DNA of 64,000 nucleotides from Parahaliea mediterranea. Its GTDB lineage: Bacteria; Pseudomonadota; Gammaproteobacteria; Pseudomonadales; Halieaceae. The stretch lies in NCBI RefSeq assembly GCF_003402235.1, contig NZ_QEWO01000005.1, positions 434,001 through 498,000 of the forward strand, written 5' to 3'. The position numbers and the translations under genes were made by a program. A model generated the notes under the pieces. It searched no databases. It was not told the DNA's origin and saw only the letters and a program-made list of their open reading frames with translations. Shown piece by piece: positions 16,570 through 25,243 of the stretch; positions within the stretch are counted from its first letter, which is position 1; the number at the start of each line of letters is the position of its first letter.

Positions 16570-17695
16570 GGCAACCGACGGCCTGCTGGAGCCGCGCTGG
16601 CGCGCCTGCTACGCCGCCACGCCCGGCATCTACCTGCTGTCGCACTCGGTGGGGCGCATGCCGGCCAGCGCCCAGGAGGCCCTGCACCAGGGCTTTCTTG
16701 CACCCTGGGAAGCGGGGCAGGGCGAACCCTGGCCCCAGTGGATGGCGGCGTTGCAGGCCTTCCCCCAGGCCCTGGCGCGCCTGCTGAACACCCGGCCCGA
16801 AGCCATCTGCCCCCAGGTGAATGTGTCCAGCGGCCTGACCAAGGTGCTCGGCGCCCAGCGGTTGGATGCCAATCGGAATGTCATTGTGTTCAGCGAGCGC
16901 GACTTTCCCTCCCTGGGCTTTGTGATTGAGCAGGCGCAGAAGCTGGGTTATCGCCCGCGCATGCTGCCGGCGCAGCACAACCTGCAGGACGTACAGGTCT
17001 GGGCCGATGCGCTGGCAGAGGATGTACACACGGTGCTGCTCACCCACGCCTGGTCCAACACCGGCCAGCTGGCGCCGGTGGCCGAGGTGGCCGCGCTGGC
17101 GCGCGAGCGCGGCGTGTTCAGCGTGGTGGATGTGGCCCAGTCCCTGGGGGTGATCCCCATTGATCTGCAGCAGTGGGGGGCCGACGTGGTGCTGGGCTCC
17201 TGCGTGAAATGGTGCTGCGGCGGCCCGGGGGCGGGTTTTCTGTGGCTGTCGCCGGAGCGCTTCGAGGCACTGGAGCCGTTGGATGTGGGCTGGTTTTCCC
17301 ACCGCGACCCCTTTGCCTTCGACATTCACCACTTCGACTACGCACCGGACGCCGCCCGCTTCATGGGCGGCACGCCCTCGGTGATGCCCTTTGTGCTGGC
17401 GGCCAACAGCATCGCCTTGATCAACCGCATCGGCATCCAGCGCGTTCGCCGCCATAACCTGGCCCTGACCCAGCGGCTGATCGATAGCCTGGACGCCGGC
17501 GAACTGCGCTCGCCCGCGGCGCCCGCGCTGCGCAGTGGCACTGTGGTGCTAAAGCCCGCTGGCAGCGGCGCCGTGGCGCGTCTGCGGCAGGCCGGTGTGG
17601 CCTTTGACGAGCGCGCCGAGGGGTTGCGCCTGTCGCCCCATGTGTACAACACGGCGGAGGATGTCGACGCCGTTACTGCCTGCCTGCGCGCCTAG
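16562..17695 (+). CDS. kynureninase-like class V aminotransferase-fold PLP enzyme
   Basis: A 377-residue fold-type I PLP enzyme. VVDVAQSLGVIPIDL contains the PLP-binding aspartate, and SCVKWCCGGPGAGFLWL contains the Schiff-base lysine (Lys216), in the same arrangement as kynureninase's KYLNxGPG. VNVSSGLTKVLGA and SHSVGRMP match the N-terminal half. Kynureninase cleaves kynurenine to anthranilate and alanine. Following an IDO/TDO-superfamily gene, this suggests cleavage of an oxidised tryptophan-like product. GTG start at 16562 with GGAGG upstream, inside the previous gene. Cysteine desulfurase-like activity is an alternative. Confidence 0.75.
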   Translation: MTEATDGLLEPRWRACYAATPGIYLLSHSVGRMPASAQEALHQGFLAPWEAGQGEPWPQWMAALQAFPQALARLLNTRPEAICPQVNVSSGLTKVLGAQRLDANRNVIVFSERDFPSLGFVIEQAQKLGYRPRMLPAQHNLQDVQVWADALAEDVHTVLLTHAWSNTGQLAPVAEVAALARERGVFSVVDVAQSLGVIPIDLQQWGADVVLGSCVKWCCGGPGAGFLWLSPERFEALEPLDVGWFSHRDPFAFDIHHFDYAPDAARFMGGTPSVMPFVLAANSIALINRIGIQRVRRHNLALTQRLIDSLDAGELRSPAAPALRSGTVVLKPAGSGAVARLRQAGVAFDERAEGLRLSPHVYNTAEDVDAVTACLRA

Positions 17696-17730
17696 TCTCC
17701 GTTTACCTTGGCGCCTAGTCTCCGTTTACC
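17688..17730 (+). repeat. 20-bp tandem duplication over the stop of the kynureninase-like gene
   Basis: GCGCCTAGTCTCCGTTTACC occurs at 17688-17707 and again at 17711-17730 (23-bp period), with a third partial copy GCGCCTA at 17734-17740. The first copy contains the TAG stop. It could be a recent slippage duplication in the gap between convergent genes. Confidence 0.85.
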
Positions 17731-17737
17731 CGGGCGC

Positions 17738-18352
17738 CTAATCGGCGCAGATCAGCGCTTCAAACAGGCCGCGGGCTTCTTCCAGCCGGGCGAAGATGGG
17801 GTAGTCGGGGTCGATGGCCCAGCTCACCGTGAGGGAGTTGAGGGTGCCCACAATCATTGTGGCCATGATTTCCGGTGAGTAGGCGCGGCTGGCATCGCCT
17901 GCCTGCTGCCCCGCCGCGATCAGGCGGGCAAAGCTGTCCACGGCGCTGCTGTTGATCTGGCGCTGCTGCTCCGGGTCGTTGGCAAAAGTGGCCGGGGCGG
18001 AAATCATCAGCTGGCGATCAATCTCCTTGTACTTGGCGAAGTTGGCTTCGATGTAGTCGATCATCGCCTCCAGCCGCTGCCGGGTGCTGTCGAAGGTGTC
18101 CATGAGCTTGCGCAGCATCGGTTCCGCCTGGCTGTACAGGCGGGACACGCCAAGGCCGCCGAGCAGGGCGTGCTTGTTGGGAAAGTGGCTGTAAAAGGTG
18201 CGCCGGGCCACGTCTGCCTCGCGGCAGATCATTTCAATACTGGTGTCTTCAATGCCCTGGCGCTCGAACAGGGCATAGGCTGCCTCCTCAATCCGGGCGC
18301 GGGTTTCCAGCTTGCGTTTTTCCCTGCGATCGAGGGGGGCTGATGTCTCCAT
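17738..18352 (-). CDS. TetR-family transcriptional regulator
   Basis: A 204-residue TetR regulator: N-terminal helix-turn-helix (RARIEEAAYALFERQGIEDTSIEMICREADVARRTFYSHFPNKHALL) and a helical ligand domain ending EEARGLFEALICAD. ATG at 18352 is chosen because the family domain begins soon after; ATG at 18388 would add 12 unusual residues. It is divergent from the amidohydrolase at 18541 and probably represses the catabolic genes downstream. Palindromes in the shared promoter are candidate operators. Confidence 0.85.
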   Translation of the reverse strand: METSAPLDRREKRKLETRARIEEAAYALFERQGIEDTSIEMICREADVARRTFYSHFPNKHALLGGLGVSRLYSQAEPMLRKLMDTFDSTRQRLEAMIDYIEANFAKYKEIDRQLMISAPATFANDPEQQRQINSSAVDSFARLIAAGQQAGDASRAYSPEIMATMIVGTLNSLTVSWAIDPDYPIFARLEEARGLFEALICAD

Positions 18353-18389
18353 GAATTTTCCGTAAGGCCCTTGCTTTCCTGTAGGCATT

Positions 18390-18430
18390 AAACTAGTTTG
18401 TATACATATGTGCAACCATGCGCATATGCG
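18390..18430. promoter_or_regulatory. candidate TetR operator region
   Basis: An AT-rich island within otherwise GC-rich sequence holds several perfect palindromes: AAACTAGTTT at 18390-18399, TGTATACA at 18399-18406 and CGCATATGCG at 18421-18430. It lies between the divergent TetR gene and the amidohydrolase. Which palindrome is the operator cannot be decided from one copy. Confidence 0.4.
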
Positions 18431-18540
18431 TACACCCTGCGGCCCCGGTCGCCAGTGCATGACGAGAGCAAACGGTGCAGCGTCGGGCCACCCTTTGCCG
18501 TCCATAACCACAAAGCCCGCAAGAGATGAGAGCTGCTGTC

Positions 18541-19755
18541 ATGTCTGAACGCCTGATCGTGGTGTCGTCCGACTGCCACGCCGGTCTGCGCATCGCAGAC
18601 TATAAACCCTATGTCGAGTCCAAGTATCACGAGATGCTGGATCTGGCGGTGCCGGTCCAGATGGAGATGATGCAAAAAGCCGAACAGAGCTTTTTGATCA
18701 AGGAGATCAACGACGCCTGGCGGGCGCCCATCGAGCGCGAGCTGACCGGCGCCTGGGATTATAAAGAGCGCCTGAAAATGCTGGAAGGCGACGGCATTGC
18801 CGCTGAAATCGTGTTCCCCGATGGCATCACCGAAATGAACACCCCGCCCTTTGGCGCCGGCCTTGGCCTGTCGCCGCGCAACGGCGTGGCGGAGCTGCAG
18901 TGGGCGGGGGCCATGGCCCACAACCGCTGGCTGGCAGAGTTCTGTGCCAACAACCCGGCCCGCCATATCGGCGTGGCGTCCATTCCCCTGCTGTGGGATG
19001 TGCAGCAGGCGGTGGATGCGGTGCGCTGGTGCGTGGACAACGGCCTGACTTCGGTGATGATCCCCACCCTGTGGGAAGAGCACGCCCCCTACCACGATCG
19101 CAAGTACGACCCTTTCTGGGCCGTGTGCGAAGACCTCGGCGTTATCATTCACTTCCACTCCGGCCCCGCGCCGCACCCGGAATACTTCGGCACCAACTGG
19201 CCCGAGGAAGACCGCAGCGACAGCCTGCCCGGGGCCATGGGCATTTACGTGTCGGAGGTGATGTGGTGGCTGTACCGGCCCCTCACCTTCATGATCTGGG
19301 GCGGGGTGTTCGAGCGCTACCCCAAACTGAAAGCCGTGCTCACCGAGGGCGGCACTGTGTTCATGCTGCCGCCCTGGCTGCGCCTGCTGGACCACAACTA
19401 CCACGACGTGCAGTTTTCCGCCAAGCTCGGCGATTTCCGCAGCCATTTGTCCCTGTCGCCCAGCGAGTACTTTGCGCGCAACGTGGCGGTGGGTGCCTCC
19501 TGCGTGCCGCGGCGCGACATTGAACTGCGCAGCGTCATCGGTCTCGACAAGCTCATGTGGGGCAGCGACTTCCCCCACCCGGAGGGCACCTGGCCCAACA
19601 CAGCGGATTATTTCAAAGAGACCTTCTCCGGCCTGCCGGAGGACGACGGGCGCAAGATTCTCGGCGACAACGCCGTGGACTGGTACGGCCTGGACCGCGC
19701 CGCCCTGCAGGCGGTGGCGGACGACATCGGCCCCGACGCCAGCATCTTCCATTGA
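18541..19755 (+). CDS. amidohydrolase family 2 (ACMSD-like) protein
   Basis: A 404-residue protein of the amidohydrolase 2 group, which includes 2-amino-3-carboxymuconate semialdehyde decarboxylase and related metal-dependent decarboxylases or hydrolases. Metal motif SSDCHAG near the N-terminus (Asp11, His13), VIIHFHSGP in the middle (His ligands) and LMWGSDFPHPEGTWPNT near the end. No signal peptide, so cytoplasmic. ATG at 18541 begins the family-typical sequence; ATG at 18526 is possible. It is the first gene of a same-strand run with Rieske, SDR and decarboxylase-like genes, hence probably a ring- or side-chain-cleaving step. Confidence 0.82.
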   Translation: MSERLIVVSSDCHAGLRIADYKPYVESKYHEMLDLAVPVQMEMMQKAEQSFLIKEINDAWRAPIERELTGAWDYKERLKMLEGDGIAAEIVFPDGITEMNTPPFGAGLGLSPRNGVAELQWAGAMAHNRWLAEFCANNPARHIGVASIPLLWDVQQAVDAVRWCVDNGLTSVMIPTLWEEHAPYHDRKYDPFWAVCEDLGVIIHFHSGPAPHPEYFGTNWPEEDRSDSLPGAMGIYVSEVMWWLYRPLTFMIWGGVFERYPKLKAVLTEGGTVFMLPPWLRLLDHNYHDVQFSAKLGDFRSHLSLSPSEYFARNVAVGASCVPRRDIELRSVIGLDKLMWGSDFPHPEGTWPNTADYFKETFSGLPEDDGRKILGDNAVDWYGLDRAALQAVADDIGPDASIFH

Positions 19756-19804
19756 GCGAGCTGTATCACTAACAGGCCTGGCGACAACGCCAAGGAGAAC
19801 AACC

Positions 19805-20770
19805 ATGACCCAGATCATTGCTGCCTGCGAATCCAAGACCAATACCACCCCGGACTTTCCCATGGGCTGGTATTCCGTGTCCCGCAGCCACGAACTACAG
19901 GTGGGCGAGGTGAAGCGCGTGCACGCCTTCGACCGCGAACTGGCCCTGTACCGCACCCGCACCGGCAAGGCGGTGCTGCAGGACGCCTTCTGCCCCCACC
20001 TTGGCGCTCACCTTGGCGTGGAGGGGCGAGTGGTTGGCGAGTCGCTGCAATGCCCTTTCCACGGCTGGCGTTTCGACATGAGCGGCAAGTGCGTGGAGAT
20101 TCCCTACTGCGACGAAATCCCCGACCGCGCCCAGATCCGCATGTGGCCGGTGGAAGAGAAAAACGGCGAGATCTACATCTGGTTCCACCCGGAAAACACC
20201 GCCCCGCAATTCCCCCTGCCGGATCTGGTGGAGCTGGACGATGACAACTGGACCCCGCCGCGCTACGCGGAGTTCGAGGTGCCGGCCCACATCCAGGACA
20301 TTGCGGAGAACTCCTGTGACCCGGTGCACTTCCAGTATGTGCACAAGCAGATGCACACACCGCAGTCCACAGTGACCATCGACGACGACGGCCGCACCCT
20401 GCACCTGCGCTCGGACATGAAGGACACCGACTTCCCCAACCAGCTGCACGCCACCGTGTTCCAGCCCGGCCTGGCCCTGGTGCGCACCACCTACGCGCCG
20501 GAGGCGCAGATGGTGGTGTACAACAGTGCCCAGCCCATTGACCGGCACACCACACTGCTGCGCTGGACCCTCACCGTGCGCCGCGAAATCGAAGACATGG
20601 CGGGTGATGCGGTGATGAACGGCATCATTGAAGGGCTCAGCCAGGATCATCCCATCTGGGCCAACAAAGTACACAAACACAAGCCGCTGTTTTGCCGTGG
20701 CGATGAGACGCTGGTGCTGTTTCGCAAATGGGTGCGGCAGTTTTACGTGGACGTGAGGGAGGTCGCCTGA
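19805..20770 (+). CDS. Rieske-type aromatic/steroid-ring oxygenase component
   Basis: A 321-residue Rieske oxygenase. The [2Fe-2S] ligands are CPHLGAH (Cys63, His65) and CPFHGW (Cys83, His86). The mononuclear iron motif D-x2-H-x4-H is DPVHFQYVH (Asp172, His175, His180). The compact size and motif spacing resemble KshA (steroid 9-hydroxylase) and Neverland-type enzymes more than ring-hydroxylating dioxygenase alpha subunits. A reductase must come from elsewhere; none is encoded nearby. AAGGAG stands just upstream of ATG 19805. Its stop overlaps the SDR start (TGATG). Confidence 0.88.
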   Translation: MTQIIAACESKTNTTPDFPMGWYSVSRSHELQVGEVKRVHAFDRELALYRTRTGKAVLQDAFCPHLGAHLGVEGRVVGESLQCPFHGWRFDMSGKCVEIPYCDEIPDRAQIRMWPVEEKNGEIYIWFHPENTAPQFPLPDLVELDDDNWTPPRYAEFEVPAHIQDIAENSCDPVHFQYVHKQMHTPQSTVTIDDDGRTLHLRSDMKDTDFPNQLHATVFQPGLALVRTTYAPEAQMVVYNSAQPIDRHTTLLRWTLTVRREIEDMAGDAVMNGIIEGLSQDHPIWANKVHKHKPLFCRGDETLVLFRKWVRQFYVDVREVA

Positions 20771-21651
20771 TGCAGGATTTCACCGGCAAGGTAGCGGTAA
20801 TTACCGGTGGCGCCAGCGGTGTTGGACGCTCGCTGGCCTTTGCCCTGGGCAAGCGCGGGGCAAAAATTGTGGTGGGTGATGTGGACACCGCTGCGATGGA
20901 GCAGGTGGATGCAGACCTGCGCGAGGCGGGCATCGAGGCGGTGGTGTCGCACTGCGACGTGACCCAACTGGACAGCAACATTGCCCTAGCCGAAACCGCC
21001 GAGGCCCATTTCGGCGGCATTCAGCTGGTGTTTGCCAACGCCGGCATTGGTGCGGGCGAGTCCGGCGCCCTGTGGGACTACTCCGAGAAAGACTGGCAGT
21101 GGTGCCTGAACGTCAACCTGTGGGGCGTTATCAACGCCATTCGCGCCTTCATGCCACGGCTGGTTGCGCAAACCGACACCACCCATTTTGTGGTGACTGG
21201 CTCTGGCAACGGCGCGCTGCTGGTGTACCCCGACCAGCCCATCTACACCGCCACCAAGGCGGCGGTGCACACCATTACCGAAAACCTGCACTACCAGGTG
21301 CAGGCGGGCGGCCTGCCAGTGAAGGTGAGCGCCCTGTTCCCGGGGCCACACATTGTGGATACCGGCCTGTTCAACTCGGGCCGGGTGCGGCCCGAGGCCC
21401 TGCAGAAGGATGCCACCGGGAATGAATCCGGCATCAACTCGGTGGAAGACATGAAGCGCATGGCCGCCGAGTTCGGCATTGAGTTGCAGACCACCCACCC
21501 GGACGAAGTGGCCGAGATGGCGGTGGAAGGCCTGCAGAAGGACGCCTTCTGGCTGCTGAAAACCACGCCGGAGACGGATGCGAAGATCCGCGCGCGCTGC
21601 GACATGATCATGAACCGGCAGACGCCGGTGCCGGATCAGGTGGGGGGATAG
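20770..21651 (+). CDS. short-chain dehydrogenase/reductase (SDR)
   Basis: A 293-residue classical SDR: cofactor motif TGGASGVG near residues 12-19, FANAGIG for the NAG motif, and the catalytic YTATK with a serine upstream. Asp in VVGDVD after the second strand favours NAD over NADP. It likely oxidises an alcohol made by the adjacent Rieske oxygenase. It starts at the last base of the oxygenase stop, so the two are translationally coupled. Substrate unknown. Confidence 0.88.
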   Translation: MQDFTGKVAVITGGASGVGRSLAFALGKRGAKIVVGDVDTAAMEQVDADLREAGIEAVVSHCDVTQLDSNIALAETAEAHFGGIQLVFANAGIGAGESGALWDYSEKDWQWCLNVNLWGVINAIRAFMPRLVAQTDTTHFVVTGSGNGALLVYPDQPIYTATKAAVHTITENLHYQVQAGGLPVKVSALFPGPHIVDTGLFNSGRVRPEALQKDATGNESGINSVEDMKRMAAEFGIELQTTHPDEVAEMAVEGLQKDAFWLLKTTPETDAKIRARCDMIMNRQTPVPDQVGG

Positions 21652-21717
21652 CGCGCAACCGAACCTGTGAATTGGCAAACCCGTCAACCTTGAGAACATA
21701 ACGAAGAGGTAAACACC

Positions 21718-22500
21718 ATGAGCGAGCAAGCCACCAGCCCCCAGGGCAATACCGGTGACATCGTCAACTGGCCGATGCTGAAGATTGTCTATCGCACCGA
21801 CCCGGACAAAATCGCGGCCCTGCTGCCGCCGGGAATCACCCCGGGCAAGGATCCGCATGTGAACCTGACAGTCTACAACTTCCCGGTGCCGGACGAGCCC
21901 GAGTACGGCATCGTCACCACCGTGAATGCGGACTACAACGGCATCGAGGGCGAGTACACCCTGGGCTACGGTATCGACCAGGAGTCGGCGATTTTCATCA
22001 GCCAGGAAACCAACGGCCAGCCCAAGTACCCCTGCACCACCGAGTACTTCCGCCTGGGGCCCCAGGTGTCGGCTCGCTGTACCCACCAGGGCTACACCTT
22101 TGTGGAGTTCAAGGGCCTGTCCCGCGGCGAGAACGTGCCGCAGCAGGAATGGGTGCAGAACGAGTGGTGGATCAAGGTATCCCGCGCCACCGGCGTGATG
22201 CCCGACCCGGCCCGTGGCTACGACTTCCCGCCCCACGTGGTACACGTAAAAAGTACCTACGGCACGGCATGGAAGGAAGCGGTGGACGGCGAACTGGTGC
22301 TGCGCGACAGCCCCTGGGACCCGCTGGCCTCGCGCCTGCCCATGCGCGAGCAGGTGTCGGCTCACCTGTGGTGGCCGATCTTCCTGAACCGGGAGATCAC
22401 CCTGGCCGGCAAGCTGGACCCGGAAGGCTTCATGCCCTTCGCCGATACCATCTCCGGCTCCCGCTGGCCGGGCAGCAACGGCGGTCCGCGCCGGGGTTGA
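21718..22500 (+). CDS. acetoacetate decarboxylase-family protein
   Basis: A 260-residue member of the acetoacetate decarboxylase fold. The Schiff-base lysine environment appears as NGQPKYPC with Lys103, comparable to the GxPK motif of true decarboxylases. Family members also include enzymes acting on other beta-keto acids or doing aldol-dehydration. GAAGAGG is well placed before the ATG. It follows the SDR by 66 bp and likely works on a keto-acid product of this cluster. Confidence 0.75.
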   Translation: MSEQATSPQGNTGDIVNWPMLKIVYRTDPDKIAALLPPGITPGKDPHVNLTVYNFPVPDEPEYGIVTTVNADYNGIEGEYTLGYGIDQESAIFISQETNGQPKYPCTTEYFRLGPQVSARCTHQGYTFVEFKGLSRGENVPQQEWVQNEWWIKVSRATGVMPDPARGYDFPPHVVHVKSTYGTAWKEAVDGELVLRDSPWDPLASRLPMREQVSAHLWWPIFLNREITLAGKLDPEGFMPFADTISGSRWPGSNGGPRRG

Positions 22501-22638
22501 TGGAACCCGCGTAGCACGTGGCGGGGTAATGAGAATTGCCCCGCGGCTTTGCGGCAAAATGTCCCAAGAGGTTGAATACCGTCCCACAGCTGGGTAATTA
22601 TTCGCCGCATGATTCTCCTGGCTGCACCCTGATCCCCC

Positions 22639-23823
22639 GTGGGCCCGGTTATTGACTACCTGCTGGCGTCCCTGGTGGTGATCAGCATTGTCCTTGCGGG
22701 GGCAAACTATCTCGCGTATCGCCTGTTCGAGAGACCTCGCCACGCCCTGATGTGGGCGGTGGCCTTTTCCCTGGCGGCCCTGCAATACCTCATCAACCTG
22801 CTGCGCGAGGCGCTGCCCTCGAACGACTTCTACTGGCAGAGCGCCAACATGGTGTCTTTCGCGCTGGTGCTGTTTGCCCTGTGGGGCCACAGCGAGCGGC
22901 TCAGGCTGCACACCGACTGGCGCAACTTGCTGGCCTGTTTTGCCGGGCTGTCGCTGCTGTCGGCGGTGTTCATCCTGTGGGTTCCGATGGACAACCTGCG
23001 CACCGCCCTGGCGCCGGGCTTTGCCTGCCTGGCCATGATCCACATTGCCCTGGCCCTGGTGCGCAGCACCCGGGAGCCGCGCCTGGCCCAGGTGGTGGCG
23101 GCGGTCATTCACCTGCTGTTTGGCCTGACCCAGGGGCTGGCGGCGGCGATTGCCCTGAACCTGAACAGCGACGCCCGGGAGCAGATGGTCCAGCTCTACA
23201 CCGCGGTGAATTTCGGGCTGATGCCCACCCTGTTTATTGCCCTTGGCATCTCCGTCATCTTCCTGCTGGCCACCGACCTCGCCAGCCGCCTGAGTACCAT
23301 GGCGCTGGTGGATTCCCTCACCGGCCTCAACAACCGGCGCGGCTACATGCAGGCCACCGAGGGGCTGTGGGCCCGCTGCCGCCGGGCCGATAAACCGCTG
23401 TCGCTGATGATTGCGGATCTCGACTACTTCAAACGCATCAACGACCGCTACGGCCACTCCATGGGCGACCGGGCGCTGCAGCATTTTGCCCGCATTCTGC
23501 GTGAATCGGTGCGGGTGGAGGATGCCCTCGGGCGCATAGGGGGCGAGGAATTTGCGGTCACCTTCGGCGAGATGAGCAGCGCCGAGGCCGAGGCCATTGC
23601 CCTGCGTTTTCGCGCCGCCCTGGCGCGCCAGCCCCTGCGCTTTGGCAGTGTTGAGCTGGAACTGCGGGCCAGCTTTGGCATTGCCGAGTGGCGCGACAAG
23701 GACGACCTGGCCTCCCTGCTCAAGCGCGCCGATGTTGCCCTGTACGATGCCAAGGCCGCCGGGCGCGATGTGGTGATGGTGTCCGGTGCGCGCAGCCTGG
23801 TGGGTATGGCATCCAACGGCTGA
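22639..23823 (+). CDS. membrane-anchored GGDEF diguanylate cyclase
   Basis: A 394-residue protein: about seven hydrophobic helices over residues 1-215, then a GGDEF domain. It has the DSLTGLNNRRGY entry, DLDYFKRINDRYGHSMGD, the active motif RIGGEEF, and ADVALYDAKAAGRD. The intact GGEEF implies cyclic-di-GMP synthesis. The membrane part is probably the sensor. No RxxD inhibitory site is obvious before the motif. The GTG start has no clear ribosome-binding site. It sits inside a catabolic cluster, which might link substrate sensing to attachment. Confidence 0.85.
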   Translation: MGPVIDYLLASLVVISIVLAGANYLAYRLFERPRHALMWAVAFSLAALQYLINLLREALPSNDFYWQSANMVSFALVLFALWGHSERLRLHTDWRNLLACFAGLSLLSAVFILWVPMDNLRTALAPGFACLAMIHIALALVRSTREPRLAQVVAAVIHLLFGLTQGLAAAIALNLNSDAREQMVQLYTAVNFGLMPTLFIALGISVIFLLATDLASRLSTMALVDSLTGLNNRRGYMQATEGLWARCRRADKPLSLMIADLDYFKRINDRYGHSMGDRALQHFARILRESVRVEDALGRIGGEEFAVTFGEMSSAEAEAIALRFRAALARQPLRFGSVELELRASFGIAEWRDKDDLASLLKRADVALYDAKAAGRDVVMVSGARSLVGMASNG

Positions 23824-23879
23824 ACACGCTACGGTAAGCCGGCTACACCACACCATACTAATAATCCTCGGGGTGCCTC

Positions 23880-25085
23880 ATGTCCTCTGCGTTACGCCAG
23901 TTCAAACACCGTTTCCTGATCGGCTTGATGAAGGTTTTTGCCGGCCTTGGCCCCGCCGCCGCCTACCTGGCCTTTGCCGGCAAGGGCAGCGCTGCCCAGC
24001 TGTGCCGCCACATCGCCCGCAGCGGGGCCCGGCGGGTGCTGGTGGTCACCGACAAACCCCTGCGCGATTTGGGCATTGCCGACAAGGTAGTGCAGGAACT
24101 GCAGGCCGCCGGTGTCGACCTGGCCTGGTACGACGGCGTGATGCCCGACCCCACCTTCGACCACGTGGCCGAGGGTGTGAAAGCGCTGAAGGCCCACGGC
24201 AGCGACGCGGTGCTGGCCATTGGCGGCGGCTCTTCCATCGACGCGGCAAAAATCATCGCGGCCTCGGCCTGCAACGATGAAGACCCCCGCCAGTGGGTGG
24301 GCCTTGGCAAAGTGCGCTTTGAGGTGATGCCCATCTACGCCGTGCCCACCACCTCGGGCACCGGCTCGGAAGCCACCATGGGGGCCGTTATCTCGGACCC
24401 GGTAACCCACGAAAAAAGCATTATTTCCGGCGCCACCCTGCTGCCGAGCGCGGCGGCGCTGGATTGCGAACTGACCGCCGGCATGCCCGCGCCGATTACC
24501 GCCGCCACCGGCATGGATGCCTTGACCCACGCCATCGAGGCCTACATCTGCACCTGGGACCGGGGCACCCGGCTGGCCCATTCAAGCGCGGCCATCAAGC
24601 TGATTTTCGAGCACCTGGAGACCGCGGTGAACGACGGCGCCAACAGCGAGGCCCGGGAGGCCATGTCCACCGCCGCCTACTATGCCGGCATCGCCATCAA
24701 CCAGGTGAACGTGGGCAATGTGCACGCCATTGCCCACCAGCTGGGCGGCAAGTATGGCATTCCACATGGCATGGCCAATGCCCTGGTGCTGCCCCACGTG
24801 CTGGAATTCTGCCGCGAAGAGGCCCAGGACTCACTGGCCCGGCTGGCGGTGCTGATCGGGGTTGGCCGCGAGGGGGATTCCCCGGCGCAGCTGACCGAGG
24901 CCTTCATCCAGGCCGTTAGGGATCTGCGCGCCAGGGTCGGCATCCCCGAGCGCTCCGACAAAATCCAGGCCGGTGACTACGACTACCTCTGCAACCTCGC
25001 CATGGCGGAGTGCGAAAACTACCCGGTGCCGCGCCTGCTGGATCGCGAGAACACCCTGGCCATCCTGGCCAACATCACTGCCTGA
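23880..25085 (+). CDS. iron-containing alcohol dehydrogenase
   Basis: A 401-residue group III alcohol dehydrogenase. The NAD-binding GGGSSIDAAK and the iron-ligand region (DALTHAIEAY, then HAIAHQLGG and IPHGMANALVLPHVL) are intact. The N-terminal FLIGLMKVFAGLGPAAAYLAFAGKG extension is hydrophobic. Such enzymes interconvert alcohols and aldehydes or act on hydroxy-acids. It follows the diguanylate cyclase gene by 56 bp and could close the catabolic cluster. Confidence 0.87.
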   Translation: MSSALRQFKHRFLIGLMKVFAGLGPAAAYLAFAGKGSAAQLCRHIARSGARRVLVVTDKPLRDLGIADKVVQELQAAGVDLAWYDGVMPDPTFDHVAEGVKALKAHGSDAVLAIGGGSSIDAAKIIAASACNDEDPRQWVGLGKVRFEVMPIYAVPTTSGTGSEATMGAVISDPVTHEKSIISGATLLPSAAALDCELTAGMPAPITAATGMDALTHAIEAYICTWDRGTRLAHSSAAIKLIFEHLETAVNDGANSEAREAMSTAAYYAGIAINQVNVGNVHAIAHQLGGKYGIPHGMANALVLPHVLEFCREEAQDSLARLAVLIGVGREGDSPAQLTEAFIQAVRDLRARVGIPERSDKIQAGDYDYLCNLAMAECENYPVPRLLDRENTLAILANITA

Positions 25086-25094
25086 GGCCCTGCC

Positions 25095-25115
25095 CGCCCC
25101 GCCGCAGGTGGGGCG
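25095..25115 (+). terminator. possible terminator hairpin after the alcohol dehydrogenase
   Basis: CGCCCC (25095-25100) can pair with GGGGCG (25110-25115) around a nine-base loop just after the gene. No T run follows directly, so it is weak evidence. Confidence 0.3.
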
Positions 25116-25141
25116 ATGAGCATTAAGTACGTTTCTTATTT

Positions 25142-25160
25142 GTAAATAATTATCATTTGC
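25142..25160 (+). promoter_or_regulatory. Fur-type box
   Basis: The 19-mer GTAAATAATTATCATTTGC matches the consensus GATAATGATAATCATTATC at 13 of 19 positions by direct comparison. Its last 16 bases are identical to the box at 27710. It lies 83 bp before a small membrane-protein reading frame. Confidence 0.55.
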
Positions 25161-25243
25161 ACTATAACTTCCTGAGGAACCACCGGCACCGCCAGCGCAG
25201 TGCCGGGCTGGGTGTGGACGGCTTTTGGTACGGATGGCAGGTA

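Noticed and set aside
20986-23856. Very long open frame (about 956 codons) on the minus strand
   Set aside because: It lies antisense to the SDR, acetoacetate-decarboxylase-like and GGDEF genes, which have clear domains; its own translation is low-complexity, His/Gly/Gln-rich, as expected from a GC-rich shadow frame.
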